61,566 bases of DNA, from assembly GCA_002790195.1 (NCBI GenBank), contig PFUR01000022.1, positions 1 to 61,566 of the forward strand, in the 5' to 3' direction. The notes under the pieces are model-generated. The model saw only the letters and a list, made by a program, of their open reading frames with translations, had not been told where the DNA came from and made no database searches. This document shows positions 25,449 through 33,932 of the stretch, in pieces; positions within the stretch are counted from its first letter, which is position 1, and each line of letters begins with the position of its first letter. The position numbers and the translations under genes are program-made. Source of the DNA: Flavobacteriales bacterium CG_4_9_14_3_um_filter_40_17 (GTDB lineage Bacteria; Bacteroidota; Bacteroidia; Flavobacteriales; Flavobacteriaceae).

Positions 25449-26453
25449 ATGGAACTTTATTTAGATTCAGCCGATATCAACGAAATCAGGGAAGTCAGCA
25501 AATACGGTATCGTTGCCGGCGTGACGACCACCCCAACCTTTATGCACCGCCACGGCATCACAGATATTGATGCGGCGATTGTCGAATTATCAAAGATGGT
25601 CGATGTCATTCAAATTGAAGCCTTGGGCTCCAACGCAGACGAAATCGTGCAAGAAGCCTACCGTCAAGAAGCACTTGGGCTTGACCGCGCGAAAACTGTT
25701 TACAAAATACCCGTATCTCTTGAAGGTGTCAAAGCTTGTAAGATTCTGACCGATCAAGGGTTTTTGGTCAATGTCCACTTGGTTTACACCTTACAACAAG
25801 CCTATATGGCGATGAATTCCGGAGCTACTTACGTGTGCCCGCTTGTTGGAAGGCTGCAAGATCAAGGACACGACGCATTGGCGTTGGTTCAACAATGCGT
25901 AGATGCGGTAAACTACTATGGATACAACACCAAAGTCATGTTCTCTTCCGTGCGCAATGCAGAACATGTGCGCAATGCCATCAACATCGGTGTCCACACC
26001 GTGACTGTGCCTTGGAAAATCATGAAACAACTTACAGAAAACAACTTCACCACCATCGGTACCAAAGAGTTCGAACAACACACCCGGCTCATGATGGTGA
26101 AAGTTTCGCAAGCACTCAAAAAAGAAAACCCGGTTGCTAAAGCCACAGATACCATAGCCGATTGTTTGGTGAAAATGACTGCCGGAGGTTTTGGTGCAGT
26201 TACCGTTGTCAACGGTGCAAGCGAGGCTATCGGAATCTTCACAGACGGCGATTTGAGAAGATTGATTGAAGCCGGCGGGTCTATCGGAGACACCTTGTCG
26301 TCTTTGGAACTTAAAAAACCAAAATCCATTGATGCGGACGAGTTGCTTTACAAAGCACAACAAATTTTCAGCGAAACGAAAGTCGATGAACTGGTAGTCA
26401 CTCAAAACGGGAAAGTGGTCGGAATGCTCGACATTCAGCAACTAATCGAATAA
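25449..26453 (+). CDS. Transaldolase/fructose-6-phosphate aldolase-like domain fused to a CBS pair
   Basis: A 334-residue two-part protein. Residues 1-~222 align with the FSA/TalC subfamily (MELYLDSAD at the start; K86 in VYKIPVSLEG corresponds to the Schiff-base lysine; the D6 and Q55 counterparts are kept). Several hallmark positions differ from E. coli FSA: TTNP is TTTP (N28 to T28), the T109 position is H110, and the Y131 position is L132 in CPLVGRLQDQG. Residues 229-334 hold two CBS motifs; the first ends with VVNG...IGIFTDGDLRRLI and the second with VVGMLDIQQLI, like the CBS tail of arabinose-5-phosphate isomerase (KdsD). It sits 24 bases after kdsA and before a kdsC-like gene. An aldolase or synthase for arabinose 5-phosphate, regulated by the CBS pair, is my inference. 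Confidence 0.78.
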   Translation: MELYLDSADINEIREVSKYGIVAGVTTTPTFMHRHGITDIDAAIVELSKMVDVIQIEALGSNADEIVQEAYRQEALGLDRAKTVYKIPVSLEGVKACKILTDQGFLVNVHLVYTLQQAYMAMNSGATYVCPLVGRLQDQGHDALALVQQCVDAVNYYGYNTKVMFSSVRNAEHVRNAINIGVHTVTVPWKIMKQLTENNFTTIGTKEFEQHTRLMMVKVSQALKKENPVAKATDTIADCLVKMTAGGFGAVTVVNGASEAIGIFTDGDLRRLIEAGGSIGDTLSSLELKKPKSIDADELLYKAQQIFSETKVDELVVTQNGKVVGMLDIQQLIE

Positions 26454-26461
26454 AAAATAGG

Positions 26462-26484
26462 AGAGGTCGAAAGACCTCTTTTTT
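26462..26484 (+). terminator. Intrinsic terminator directly in front of the kdsC-like gene
   Basis: AGAGGTC, loop GAAA, GACCTCT, then TTTTT: a 7-bp stem with a stable tetraloop and a T-run. It begins 8 bases after the stop of the transaldolase/CBS gene, and its T-run ends 3 bases before the ATG of the next gene, so that gene lies almost on top of the release point. It probably reduces read-through into the phosphatase gene. Confidence 0.8.
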
Positions 26485-26487
26485 ACT

Positions 26488-27183
26488 ATGTTTAAATCTT
26501 TTGAAAACATACAAAAACTGTTTGAAAACAATGGAGGTGTTTTTCGCACAACGCCTGCCAAACTTTCAGAAAAACTCAAAGGAATCAAAGCCTTGTTGTT
26601 TGATTGGGATGGTGTTTTTCATTCCGGCAGCAAATCTGAAAATCAAATCAGTAGTTTTTCCGAAGCCGATTCGATGGGCATCAATATGCTCCGGTTTGCT
26701 TATTATTTGAGGATCCAGGAAATTCCCTACTCGGCAATTGTCACCGGAGAAAACAACCCGACGGCGCAATTTTTTGCCCAAAGAGAGCATTTTGATGCAA
26801 TTTTTTCGGGGGCGAAAGACAAAAGAGTTGTTTTGGAAAAAATTTGCTCGCAAAACAATCTCAAACCGGAAGAAATCCTTTTTGTATTTGATGACATACT
26901 CGATTTGATCGTGGCAAAAAAAGTAGGCGTTCGTATGATGATACACCGTAAAGCGGGTGTGTTGTTGAATCACTACGCCCAAAAGCATCAGATATTTGAT
27001 TACAAAACCGCGAACGAGGGCAACCGGCATGCCATCCGGGAAGCCTGCGAACTATCATTGGGTCTTTTAAATCAGTTTGACAAAGTCATCGAAGAACGCA
27101 TGAACTTTTCCGAAACTTATCAAACGTATATTTCACTCAGAAATCAAAAGAAAGTTTCGTTGGAAGAAAGTGCAAAGAATTGA
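26488..27183 (+). CDS. HAD-superfamily phosphatase, KdsC-like (Kdo-8-phosphate phosphatase)
   Basis: A 231-residue haloacid dehalogenase-fold phosphatase. The core matches KdsC: LLFDWDGVFHSG (motif I, D39 and D41), then DSMGINMLR, TGENN (motif II), a lysine-rich stretch GAKDKRV and FVFDDILDL (motif IV, DD at 135-136). KdsC removes the phosphate of Kdo 8-phosphate, the step between KdsA and KdsB, so context and sequence agree. It is longer than KdsC (about 170-188 residues), with ~30 extra N-terminal and ~50 extra C-terminal residues. A terminator lies immediately before the start, suggesting lower or separately controlled expression. It is cytoplasmic. Confidence 0.8.
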   Translation: MFKSFENIQKLFENNGGVFRTTPAKLSEKLKGIKALLFDWDGVFHSGSKSENQISSFSEADSMGINMLRFAYYLRIQEIPYSAIVTGENNPTAQFFAQREHFDAIFSGAKDKRVVLEKICSQNNLKPEEILFVFDDILDLIVAKKVGVRMMIHRKAGVLLNHYAQKHQIFDYKTANEGNRHAIREACELSLGLLNQFDKVIEERMNFSETYQTYISLRNQKKVSLEESAKN

Positions 27184-27256
27184 TAAAAAACAGTTGAAAC
27201 GAATGTCTTGATTCTTGATTTACTTTTCATTCGATTAGCTACAAGCAGTTTTAAAA

Positions 27257-28095
27257 ATGAAGACAACGACAAAACATATTTTACTTGCGACAATTTTTTT
27301 CGAACTTATTTCATGTGGACTACAACAGAATAGCGATACCAAAATAAGTAATCCAAAAGTTGAAGACGCATACAAACCAACCTTTACCGTTACTCTACTC
27401 TACGATAAATTAGAGTACAGTTTCAAACAAATGCAACCTAACAACTTCGAACAAATATTTGTTGATTGGAACAGGACAATAAAACCAAATTCTGATGACT
27501 TCATACATCAAAACGACACCATTAATGCATTATTCGATGTTTATAAAGAGTTCTACAAGCCTCTTGACCTATTAAAACTTGGAGACTGGGAATGGGAAAA
27601 CGACCTAAATTCAAAATGCAAGTATGTTGTAGTTCAGAACAAAATATTTTATTCAATTCTGCTCACCGACAACTTTGACGATTTTGAATGGCAGAAATCA
27701 AAAAAAGATTCAATAGAAAATTTCAGACCACCAATAAATTTAGACAAGGATAAAGTTCTTTATTTAACTGACGAGTATGCTAAATCTATCAATAAATTTT
27801 TGGGGACAGAATCAGCAAAACTTGGTAAAGTGAATATTATGAATCCTGCAAGGCCTGACGGAGATAGCGAAAAACGGTATGAAATATTACGGCCATACAT
27901 CCCAATTCTGCATGGACATTGGGGGGATGTTGGTATCTTGAAACTCATCCGGACATTGGTGTAATTATTTTCAACAAGACATTAACAAAAGCAAAAATTG
28001 ACTTTAGAGTTGGCTATCAAGGGGGTGAAGCGACACTTGAGAGAAACGGCAATCTCTGGACAATCAAGGAAAGTAAAGCGACATGGATAGAATAA
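27257..28095 (+). pseudogene. Lipoprotein gene with a one-base frameshift near its end
   Basis: The first frame (27257-27964) starts with a lipoprotein signal peptide (lipobox LISC, Cys about residue 21) and runs to a stop at 27964. Near 27920 the reading ends abruptly after HGHWG. With one extra G in the run of six G at about 27921-27926, reading continues as HWGGCWYLETHPDIGVI..., reaching a stop at 28093-28095. The extra ~57 residues look like natural protein (for example FRVGYQGGEATLERNG). So the gene is either broken, or a base was lost in sequencing of the homopolymer. The family is unknown. The composition is more AT-rich than its neighbours. Confidence 0.72.
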
Positions 28096-28229
28096 AACGG
28101 CACATTTGCAATAGGTGGGTTTCGTGTTACACAGAAAGTTTTGTGGTTACAGAAAACTCAGTTCTCCGAATGAACATTTGTACTAAAAAGCCAGCCCATC
28201 GCAAATCTGCAAAACGATAACAATAACAC

Positions 28230-29294
28230 ATGAAAACCATCAAAATAGGTTTAGCGGGATTTGGTACCGGCGGGCGGTTTTTTCACGCGCCGCTGATCGC
28301 TTCCACGCCGGGATTGCAACTCACGGCCATCCACACCCGTTCGGAAAGCAATCGGGCACATGCCAAACTCCATTTTCCGGATACTCCTTTGGTGGACGAG
28401 TACGCCGATTTGCTTGCCAACCCCGATTTGGATGCCATTGTACTTTCGATTCCCAACCACTTACATTTTCCACAAGCGGCTCAAGCCCTGCAAGCCGGGA
28501 AAAATGTGGTGGTTGACAAGCCTTTTACCGTAACTTCTGAGGAGGCTAAACAGCTCATCGAACTGGCCAAAAAAGTTAAAAAAACACTGACTGTTTTTCA
28601 CAACCGCAGGCTCGACGGGGGTTATTTCACTTTATTAGAATATTTTGACAAAAATATTTTGGGGAAAATCGTTCAGTTTGAAGCGCGTTTTGACCGGTAC
28701 AGAAAAGAATTGCGGGCCAACTCGTGGAAAGAAAAGCCCATGCCCGGAAGTGGTATTTTGTATGATTTGGGCAGTCATTTGATAGACCAAAGTTTACAGC
28801 TTTTCGGGAAGCCCGAAACCTTGTTTGCCAGATTGAATTCGCAACGTCCGAGCGCGGAAACCGTCGATGATTTCGAGATTTTTCTAAACTACAAAACGGG
28901 GCTTAGTGTTCGGTTGGGAGCCAACATGCTGAGTCGTACCCCCAGTTTAGCGTATCGCGCTACCGGGTTAGAGGCAACACTCGAAATTGGCGGTACGGAT
29001 GGGCAAGAAGAAGTCCTTCGAAAAGGCATTCTCCCGGTTTCAACGGAAACTTGGCATGAACAATTACAGCCTCAACCCGCTTGCCTTTACACCTTTCAGG
29101 GCTTAAATATGGAGGCTGTTTCTGTGGATTGCCATGTCGGAAACTATTTGGCCTTTTATCAAAACCTGCATCAACATCTGACAGAAAACAAGCCACTCAT
29201 GGTCAAAGCGGATGAAGCTTTGCAGGTCGTTCAACTGATAGAATTGGCTATTGAAAGCAATTTGCAACAACGAACTTTAGTTGTTAAAGTTTAA
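28230..29294 (+). CDS. Gfo/Idh/MocA-family oxidoreductase
   Basis: A 354-residue NAD(P)-dependent dehydrogenase. The Rossmann glycine motif is in IGLAGFGTGGRFFHAPLI. The family's substrate-loop lysine is in VVDKPFTVTSEEAKQL (EKP-type motif, here DKP), and the C-terminal domain has the catalytic GSGILYDLGSHLIDQSLQLFG stretch, with the His following the D of DLGSH as expected. It is cytoplasmic, and the length is typical. Members act on sugars, inositols or related polyols; the substrate here is unknown. It probably has its own transcript, as it starts 134 bases after the frameshifted gene. Confidence 0.9.
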   Translation: MKTIKIGLAGFGTGGRFFHAPLIASTPGLQLTAIHTRSESNRAHAKLHFPDTPLVDEYADLLANPDLDAIVLSIPNHLHFPQAAQALQAGKNVVVDKPFTVTSEEAKQLIELAKKVKKTLTVFHNRRLDGGYFTLLEYFDKNILGKIVQFEARFDRYRKELRANSWKEKPMPGSGILYDLGSHLIDQSLQLFGKPETLFARLNSQRPSAETVDDFEIFLNYKTGLSVRLGANMLSRTPSLAYRATGLEATLEIGGTDGQEEVLRKGILPVSTETWHEQLQPQPACLYTFQGLNMEAVSVDCHVGNYLAFYQNLHQHLTENKPLMVKADEALQVVQLIELAIESNLQQRTLVVKV

Positions 29295-29336
29295 GGATTA
29301 ACACTTCCGTTTCATACATTCCGTTATTTTTACGAC

Positions 29337-30254
29337 ATGAAAAGTATTAAACCAATACGTTTTTTGTATGTCCTCTTGGCGGTATTCGGATGGTCTTGCG
29401 AAGACGATATCGAAGACAACAGCAATGCTTTTCAGGTGGTGGTGCAAAACGAATTTTGGCGGGCAAAAACCGTCAAGGCAAGCATCCTCGACGATGGGAC
29501 TTTGATTATCGTGGCAAGTGACGGCGAACGAAAGATGATTGTACAAACCGCCTCTTTTCAGCCGGGAAACTACACGGTCGGAGTCAGTGCGGCCAGTGAA
29601 ATTACTTACGAAAACTTGCTCAGCGGTTCAACCGTCAAAACATTGCCTTTTCTTTCCAAAGGAACGATAGAAATAGCCCGTTTCAATACTGAAAAACCGA
29701 GTATTACCGGAACTTTCCGGTTTGATGCATTGACTAATAACGGATTGCAATATTTCTTTAAGGAAGGGATTTTTTACGAATTAGACATCACAGAATTTAA
29801 TCCAGACCTGCTCAAACCAATTGAAGACGGTGGAGATGATTCGGGTGATGGTGAAGACGATGGCGATAATGGCGGAGGAGATGATTCCGATTTGCCGTTC
29901 AGCAATCATTTCTTTGCCAAAGTAAACGGCAACCCGTTTTCGACTCAGGTCATTACCGTTTCAGTCACAAATGGGATTATTGGAGTGATGAACGCCACCA
30001 CAACCGGTTTGCCTTCCATGACGATTCAGTTTCCCGTAGATGTCACTGTCGGGACGCATAATTTTGGTGGGGGAAACATCAATGCCGCATTTTACACACC
30101 CAACGGAATCGATCGAAAGGGGGAAAGCGGCACGCTTTTTATCAACAAGCACGACACCGCCAACCGGATTGTAGAGGGCAGGTTTAACTTCATTGTCCCC
30201 CAACAAGGAAATCCCATCGAAGTGACTGAAGGTGTTTTTCGAATAAAATATTGA
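29337..30254 (+). CDS. Lipoprotein with two similar beta domains joined by an Asp/Gly-rich linker
   Basis: A 305-residue predicted lipoprotein. The signal peptide ends in the lipobox FGWSC (Cys about 21), giving surface or periplasmic location. Residues 30-160 and 187-305 both read as a domain with a start of the type FxVVVQNxFW/FFAKVNGNPF, a core of ITGTFRFDAL/VEGRFNFIVP, and an end of VTEGVFRIKY; this resembles a family annotated in Bacteroidota as DUF6252. They are joined by an acidic linker (about 165-186) of alternating D, G and E. A probable promoter, TATTTTTA, lies at 29325-29332, very near the ATG. The function is unknown. Confidence 0.7.
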   Translation: MKSIKPIRFLYVLLAVFGWSCEDDIEDNSNAFQVVVQNEFWRAKTVKASILDDGTLIIVASDGERKMIVQTASFQPGNYTVGVSAASEITYENLLSGSTVKTLPFLSKGTIEIARFNTEKPSITGTFRFDALTNNGLQYFFKEGIFYELDITEFNPDLLKPIEDGGDDSGDGEDDGDNGGGDDSDLPFSNHFFAKVNGNPFSTQVITVSVTNGIIGVMNATTTGLPSMTIQFPVDVTVGTHNFGGGNINAAFYTPNGIDRKGESGTLFINKHDTANRIVEGRFNFIVPQQGNPIEVTEGVFRIKY

Positions 30255-30383
30255 CACAGGTAAATGCTCAAAGTGGCCTAAAGAAATTGAGGTAGTTCAT
30301 TTTCTTAAACGTCCCTTAATATTCAGAACATTTTTAGGATTTTTTAGGCACTCCAGTTATTTTTAAATGAAGGTTTATGCAGG

Positions 30384-30398
30384 CACCTCCGACAGGTG
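30384..30398. repeat. Small hairpin CACCT-CCGAC-AGGTG in the intergenic region
   Basis: CACCT at 30384-30388 and AGGTG at 30394-30398 form a 5-bp stem around CCGAC. It resembles, in style and GC-richness, the hairpin at 33042-33057. Small GC-rich palindromes of this type recur in flavobacterial intergenic regions as far as I recall. It lies inside the unused upstream part of the next frame, upstream of the start at 30517. Confidence 0.4.
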
Positions 30399-30516
30399 TA
30401 GACTTTTGCCGATAGTTTCCGCCGTCTTTTTACCTTCAGATGGTGAGGGGTTCGCGGAAAAGATTTTGTCATGGCACATTCGCAAAAAAAGTTTTTCTTT
30501 GTATAAAAATAAAATC

Positions 30517-32121
30517 ATGAAGTTTGCGCGGCCGTATCAACTCATACTTTTTGTGTTTGCCCTATTGGCCTTAGTTCAATGTGCAAAAAGAGGCACACCC
30601 GAAGGCGGTCCCAAAGATCTGTTGCCACCCCGCATGGTAGAGGCACAACCCGATACGTTTTCGACCCAATTTACCGCAAAAAAAATAAGGATTTACTTTG
30701 ATGAGTTCGTCCGGTTGAAAGACGTTCAGAAACAACTCATCATTTCTCCCCCGATGAAGTATTTCCCGGAAGTTAGGCCGCAAGGTTTACCCACCAAATT
30801 CATCGATATACTAATCCGGGATACTTTGCTTGAAAACACAACTTACACCATGAATTTTGGCCAAAGCGTAGAAGACAACAACGAAGCAAATCCTTTTTCT
30901 TTTTTCAAATATGTATTTTCTACCGGTAAATATATTGATTCTTTAACCCTTTCGGGGACAATCAAAGATGCTTTGTTAAAAGTGCCGGACAATTTCGTGT
31001 CTGTGATGTTGTATGAAGTAAACGAAAAATTCAACGACTCCATTATTTACAAACTCCCGCCCACTTACATCACCAGCACTTTGGATAGCGCGGTTGTATA
31101 TAATTTTGAAAACATGAAGCCCGGAACCTACTTTCTGGCCGCGCTCAAAGACAAAAACAACAACTACCTCTACAACCAAAAAACCGATAAAATCGGCTTC
31201 AAAAAAGAATACATCACCCTGCCGACAGATAGTGTTTATGCATTGACACTCTTCAAAGAAGTCAATACTTTCAAAGCGCTCAAACCAACACAAGCAAGCG
31301 CCAACCGTTTGATTTTCGGGTATGAAGGCAGTCCGGAAAAAATGAAAATTGACATACTCTCGCCCATGCTAAAGGATTTTGATTACCGCGTCACAGCCGA
31401 TAAAACAAAAGATACCCTCTATTATTGGTTTAAAGACGTAGAAGCCGACACCCTACGTTTGAAGGTAAGCAATGAAAAGAAAATAGACACGTTTGCAATT
31501 CCTTTCAAAAAAATGAAAAAAGACTCGTTGTTGCTTAGGCCAGTTTACACGGGGACTTTGCCGCTCAATAAATCCTATTATTTAGAATCCGAAATACCGT
31601 TAGAAAGGTTTGACAAGGAGAAGATTTTCGTTTTTAGTAATGATTCCGTCCCTATCTCGTTTGAGGCAAAATTAGATAGCATTCAACTTTTTTCGATCGC
31701 TTTTGCAAAAGAAGAAAGCCAACGGTACAACATCAAATTGCTGCCGGGTGCTTTGACCGATTTTTATGAACACAGCAACGACACGCTCAACATAAAAATA
31801 GCAACCAAAAACGACCGCGACTACGGCCGGCTTAATATGGACTTAAAGAATATCCAACAATTCCCCATCATTGTCCAACTGCTCAACAATGCCGGGCTCG
31901 TTCTGGCCGAACAGCTGGTTACACAAAACAAAGTAGCCGAATTTCTGTTTTTGGATCCGATGAAATATACCGTTAGAATCATCTACGACAGCAATGGGAA
32001 CGGCAAATGGGATACAGGCGATTATTTCTCAAAACGGCAACCCGAACGAATCGAATATTTTCCGGCAGAGTTAGATATACGAGCCAATTGGGATGTTTTC
32101 GAAACTTTTATTTCAAATTAA
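30517..32121 (+). CDS. Ig-like domain lipoprotein (SbsA Ig-like type)
   Basis: A 534-residue lipoprotein: the signal peptide ends in ALVQCAKRGTPEGGPKDLLPP (lipobox VQC, Cys about 21). After it comes an Ig-like (Big_5/SbsA) domain, with IRIYFDEFVRLKDVQKQLIISPPM and TTYTMNFGQSVEDNNEANPF, about residues 45-140. A long beta-rich region follows, with DSNGNGKWDTGDYFSKRQPERI near the end. This architecture is common in Bacteroidota as a lipoprotein of unknown function. I start at the ATG at 30517 (MKFARPYQ), where the signal peptide begins; a longer frame from 30367 would put 50 non-signal residues in front. It overlaps the convergent amidase gene by 14 bases. Confidence 0.85.
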   Translation: MKFARPYQLILFVFALLALVQCAKRGTPEGGPKDLLPPRMVEAQPDTFSTQFTAKKIRIYFDEFVRLKDVQKQLIISPPMKYFPEVRPQGLPTKFIDILIRDTLLENTTYTMNFGQSVEDNNEANPFSFFKYVFSTGKYIDSLTLSGTIKDALLKVPDNFVSVMLYEVNEKFNDSIIYKLPPTYITSTLDSAVVYNFENMKPGTYFLAALKDKNNNYLYNQKTDKIGFKKEYITLPTDSVYALTLFKEVNTFKALKPTQASANRLIFGYEGSPEKMKIDILSPMLKDFDYRVTADKTKDTLYYWFKDVEADTLRLKVSNEKKIDTFAIPFKKMKKDSLLLRPVYTGTLPLNKSYYLESEIPLERFDKEKIFVFSNDSVPISFEAKLDSIQLFSIAFAKEESQRYNIKLLPGALTDFYEHSNDTLNIKIATKNDRDYGRLNMDLKNIQQFPIIVQLLNNAGLVLAEQLVTQNKVAEFLFLDPMKYTVRIIYDSNGNGKWDTGDYFSKRQPERIEYFPAELDIRANWDVFETFISN

Positions 32122-32890
32122 ACATGTCTCGATCCTCCAAAAATTTGAGTTTTTCGCGTATAGATTGAAGCGATTTTTTGTCGAGTACAGCCGTCACAAC
32201 TTTTTCTTCATCAATTTGCGGGGCAACAACTACGCTCCCAAGTGCGTCATAAACTGCCGAATGGCCTGAATATTCGTGGTGATTGCCGTCAAATCCTACT
32301 CGATTCACACCGGTTGTGTAACACATATTTTCGATTGCACGTGCTTTCAACAAACCATCCCAAGCATCAATTCTCGGTTTGGGCCAATTGGCCACATAAA
32401 TCAACAAATCATAGTTTTCAGTGTTTCTTGACCAAACCGGGAAACGAAGATCATAACAAACCAACGGGCAAATCCGCCAACCGTTGTATTCCACAATCAA
32501 GTGCTCTTCACCGGAAGTATAAACCTTGTTTTCTCCGGCCAAGGTGAAAAGATGCCGCTTGTCATACGTTTCAAGTTTCCCATCTGGATGTGCAAAAATA
32601 AGCCGGTTGAAATATTGCTTGTCTTCCTCAATAACCAAACTTCCCACCAAAGCCACCTGCTTTTTTATGGCAGTTTCGCGCATCCAAACGACCGATTTTC
32701 CATGCATGGTTTCGGCTACAACACCCGGATTCATCGTAAACCCGGAGGAGAACATTTCCGGCAAAACAATCAATTGCAACTGTTCGGGAAGCGCATCTAT
32801 TTTTTGACTGAGCGAAGTCAGGTTTTCATCCGGATTTTCCCAATATAGAGAAGTTTGGATGAGTGCCAAATGAAGAAAATCTGCTGGCAT
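32108..32890 (-). CDS. Nitrilase-superfamily amidase (omega-amidase YafV-type)
   Basis: A 260-residue hydrolase of the nitrilase/omega-amidase family. The Glu-Lys-Cys triad is visible as E45 in VLPEMFSSGF, K111 in YDKRHLF and C145 in LVCYDLRFPVW. HLFTLAGENKVYTSG and PLVCYDLRFP are typical of the YafV/omega-amidase branch, which hydrolyses alpha-ketoglutaramate and related amides in metabolite repair. The start at 32890 gives the usual length (about 260). The C-terminal end overlaps the convergent Ig-like lipoprotein gene by 14 bases. It is soluble and cytoplasmic. Confidence 0.9.
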   Translation of the reverse strand: MPADFLHLALIQTSLYWENPDENLTSLSQKIDALPEQLQLIVLPEMFSSGFTMNPGVVAETMHGKSVVWMRETAIKKQVALVGSLVIEEDKQYFNRLIFAHPDGKLETYDKRHLFTLAGENKVYTSGEEHLIVEYNGWRICPLVCYDLRFPVWSRNTENYDLLIYVANWPKPRIDAWDGLLKARAIENMCYTTGVNRVGFDGNHHEYSGHSAVYDALGSVVVAPQIDEEKVVTAVLDKKSLQSIREKLKFLEDRDMFNLK

Positions 32891-33244
32891 GATTGAGTTT
32901 TTAGGATTTATGCATATAAAATTACGCCAAAAAATTGACCTGAATCAAAAGAAGTAAAAAAATAGAAAAAATGGAAAAATTTAGATACGATTCGAATTTT
33001 TATGCTTCCAGTCTGGTTGAAAGTTTTACTTCCGGCATACTTGCCTGACAGCAGGCAGGCGGTTCCTTCGAATCAACACATTTCCACATTTCACATTTTC
33101 AAAATGAAACATTAACTTTTCGTTACTATAAAGTTATGTTAACTCAAAGGGCATCAGAAAAAACAATATGTCTTATCTTTACGCAACATTTAAGTTTAAA
33201 AAAACTTTTTTTAACCTGTTTAAAGTAATTTTAATACGAAGTTT
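32891..33244. other. Intergenic region with a GC-rich hairpin and probable promoter for the two-component system
   Basis: About 350 bases of AT-rich sequence with no credible gene. TGCCTG-ACAG-CAGGCA at 33042-33057 is a 6-bp GC-rich hairpin of a type scattered in flavobacterial intergenic regions (from memory). TATCTTTA at 33176-33183 is a 7/8 match to TAnnTTTG, about 60 bases upstream of the response regulator start. On the other strand this region also serves as upstream sequence of the amidase. Confidence 0.5.
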
Positions 33245-33931
33245 ATGAAAAAAAAGGATATCAAAATTCTGCTGGTTGATGATGAGCCCGATATTTTAGA
33301 AATCGTAGGGGTCAATCTTTCCGCGGAAGGTTATAAAATCAGTACGGCTTCAAATGGTTTTGAAGCAGTCTGGAAGGCCAAAAAAGAATTGCCCCAACTG
33401 ATTATTTTAGACGTGATGATGCCTGAAATGGACGGTATCGAAGCTTGTGAAAAAATCAGGGAAATACCGGAATTAAAAGATGTTATCATCACTTTTTTTA
33501 CGGCCCGGGCAGAAGATTATTCAATGGTTGCCGGATACGAAGCTGGAGCGGATGATTACATCACCAAGCCTATCAAACCCAAGGTGTTGGTGAGCAAGGT
33601 GAAAAGTTTACTCAGGCGGCTGAAAGATCTGGATGAAACGGTATCCGACATTGTCACACTGGGGGATTTAATCATCAATCGTGAAGAATATAAAATCAGT
33701 ATTGGCAAAGAAGAAATGGCATTGCCTAGAAAGGAATTTGAACTTTTATCCCTGCTTTGTTCAAAACCCGGCAAAGTTTTTAAACGGGAAGAGATTTTGG
33801 ATAAAGTCTGGGGCAACGAAGTAGTCGTTGGTGGCCGCACGATAGACGTCCACATCCGTAAGCTACGTGAAAAAATAGGGGATGATTATTTCAAAACAGT
33901 CAAAGGCATCGGGTATAAGTTTGTAGGATAA
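33245..33931 (+). CDS. Two-component response regulator, OmpR/PhoB family
   Basis: A 228-residue transcription regulator. The receiver domain (5-120) has the acidic pocket VDDEPDI (D12, D13), the phosphoacceptor D56 in IILDVMMPEMDG, the T/S position in FFTARAEDYSM and the conserved K in YITKPIKPK. The C-terminal winged-helix DNA-binding domain (about 135-227) shows the KEFELLSLLCSKPGKVFKREEILDKVWG and RTIDVHIRKLREKIG motifs of the OmpR/PhoB family. The sensor kinase follows 2 bases after its stop. The signal is unknown; PhoP/PhoR-type phosphate sensing is possible by similarity, but there is no pst gene nearby. Confidence 0.95.
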   Translation: MKKKDIKILLVDDEPDILEIVGVNLSAEGYKISTASNGFEAVWKAKKELPQLIILDVMMPEMDGIEACEKIREIPELKDVIITFFTARAEDYSMVAGYEAGADDYITKPIKPKVLVSKVKSLLRRLKDLDETVSDIVTLGDLIINREEYKISIGKEEMALPRKEFELLSLLCSKPGKVFKREEILDKVWGNEVVVGGRTIDVHIRKLREKIGDDYFKTVKGIGYKFVG

Positions 33932-33932
33932 C

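Noticed and set aside
23695-27183. A conventional KdsD (SIS-domain) isomerase in the Kdo cluster
   Set aside because: No SIS-type sequence is present in the cluster; the only CBS-bearing protein has an aldolase fold instead.
27915-27930. Programmed ribosomal frameshift in the lipoprotein gene
   Set aside because: No stimulatory structure or known slippery context was evident; a homopolymer indel is the simpler explanation.
30367-30516. Longer N-terminus for the Ig-like lipoprotein
   Set aside because: Lies before the lipoprotein signal peptide and contains an intergenic hairpin; not likely translated.
33042-33057. Possible CRISPR or transposon end at the TGCCTG/CAGGCA hairpin
   Set aside because: A single short palindrome without repeated spacers, transposase or target duplication.
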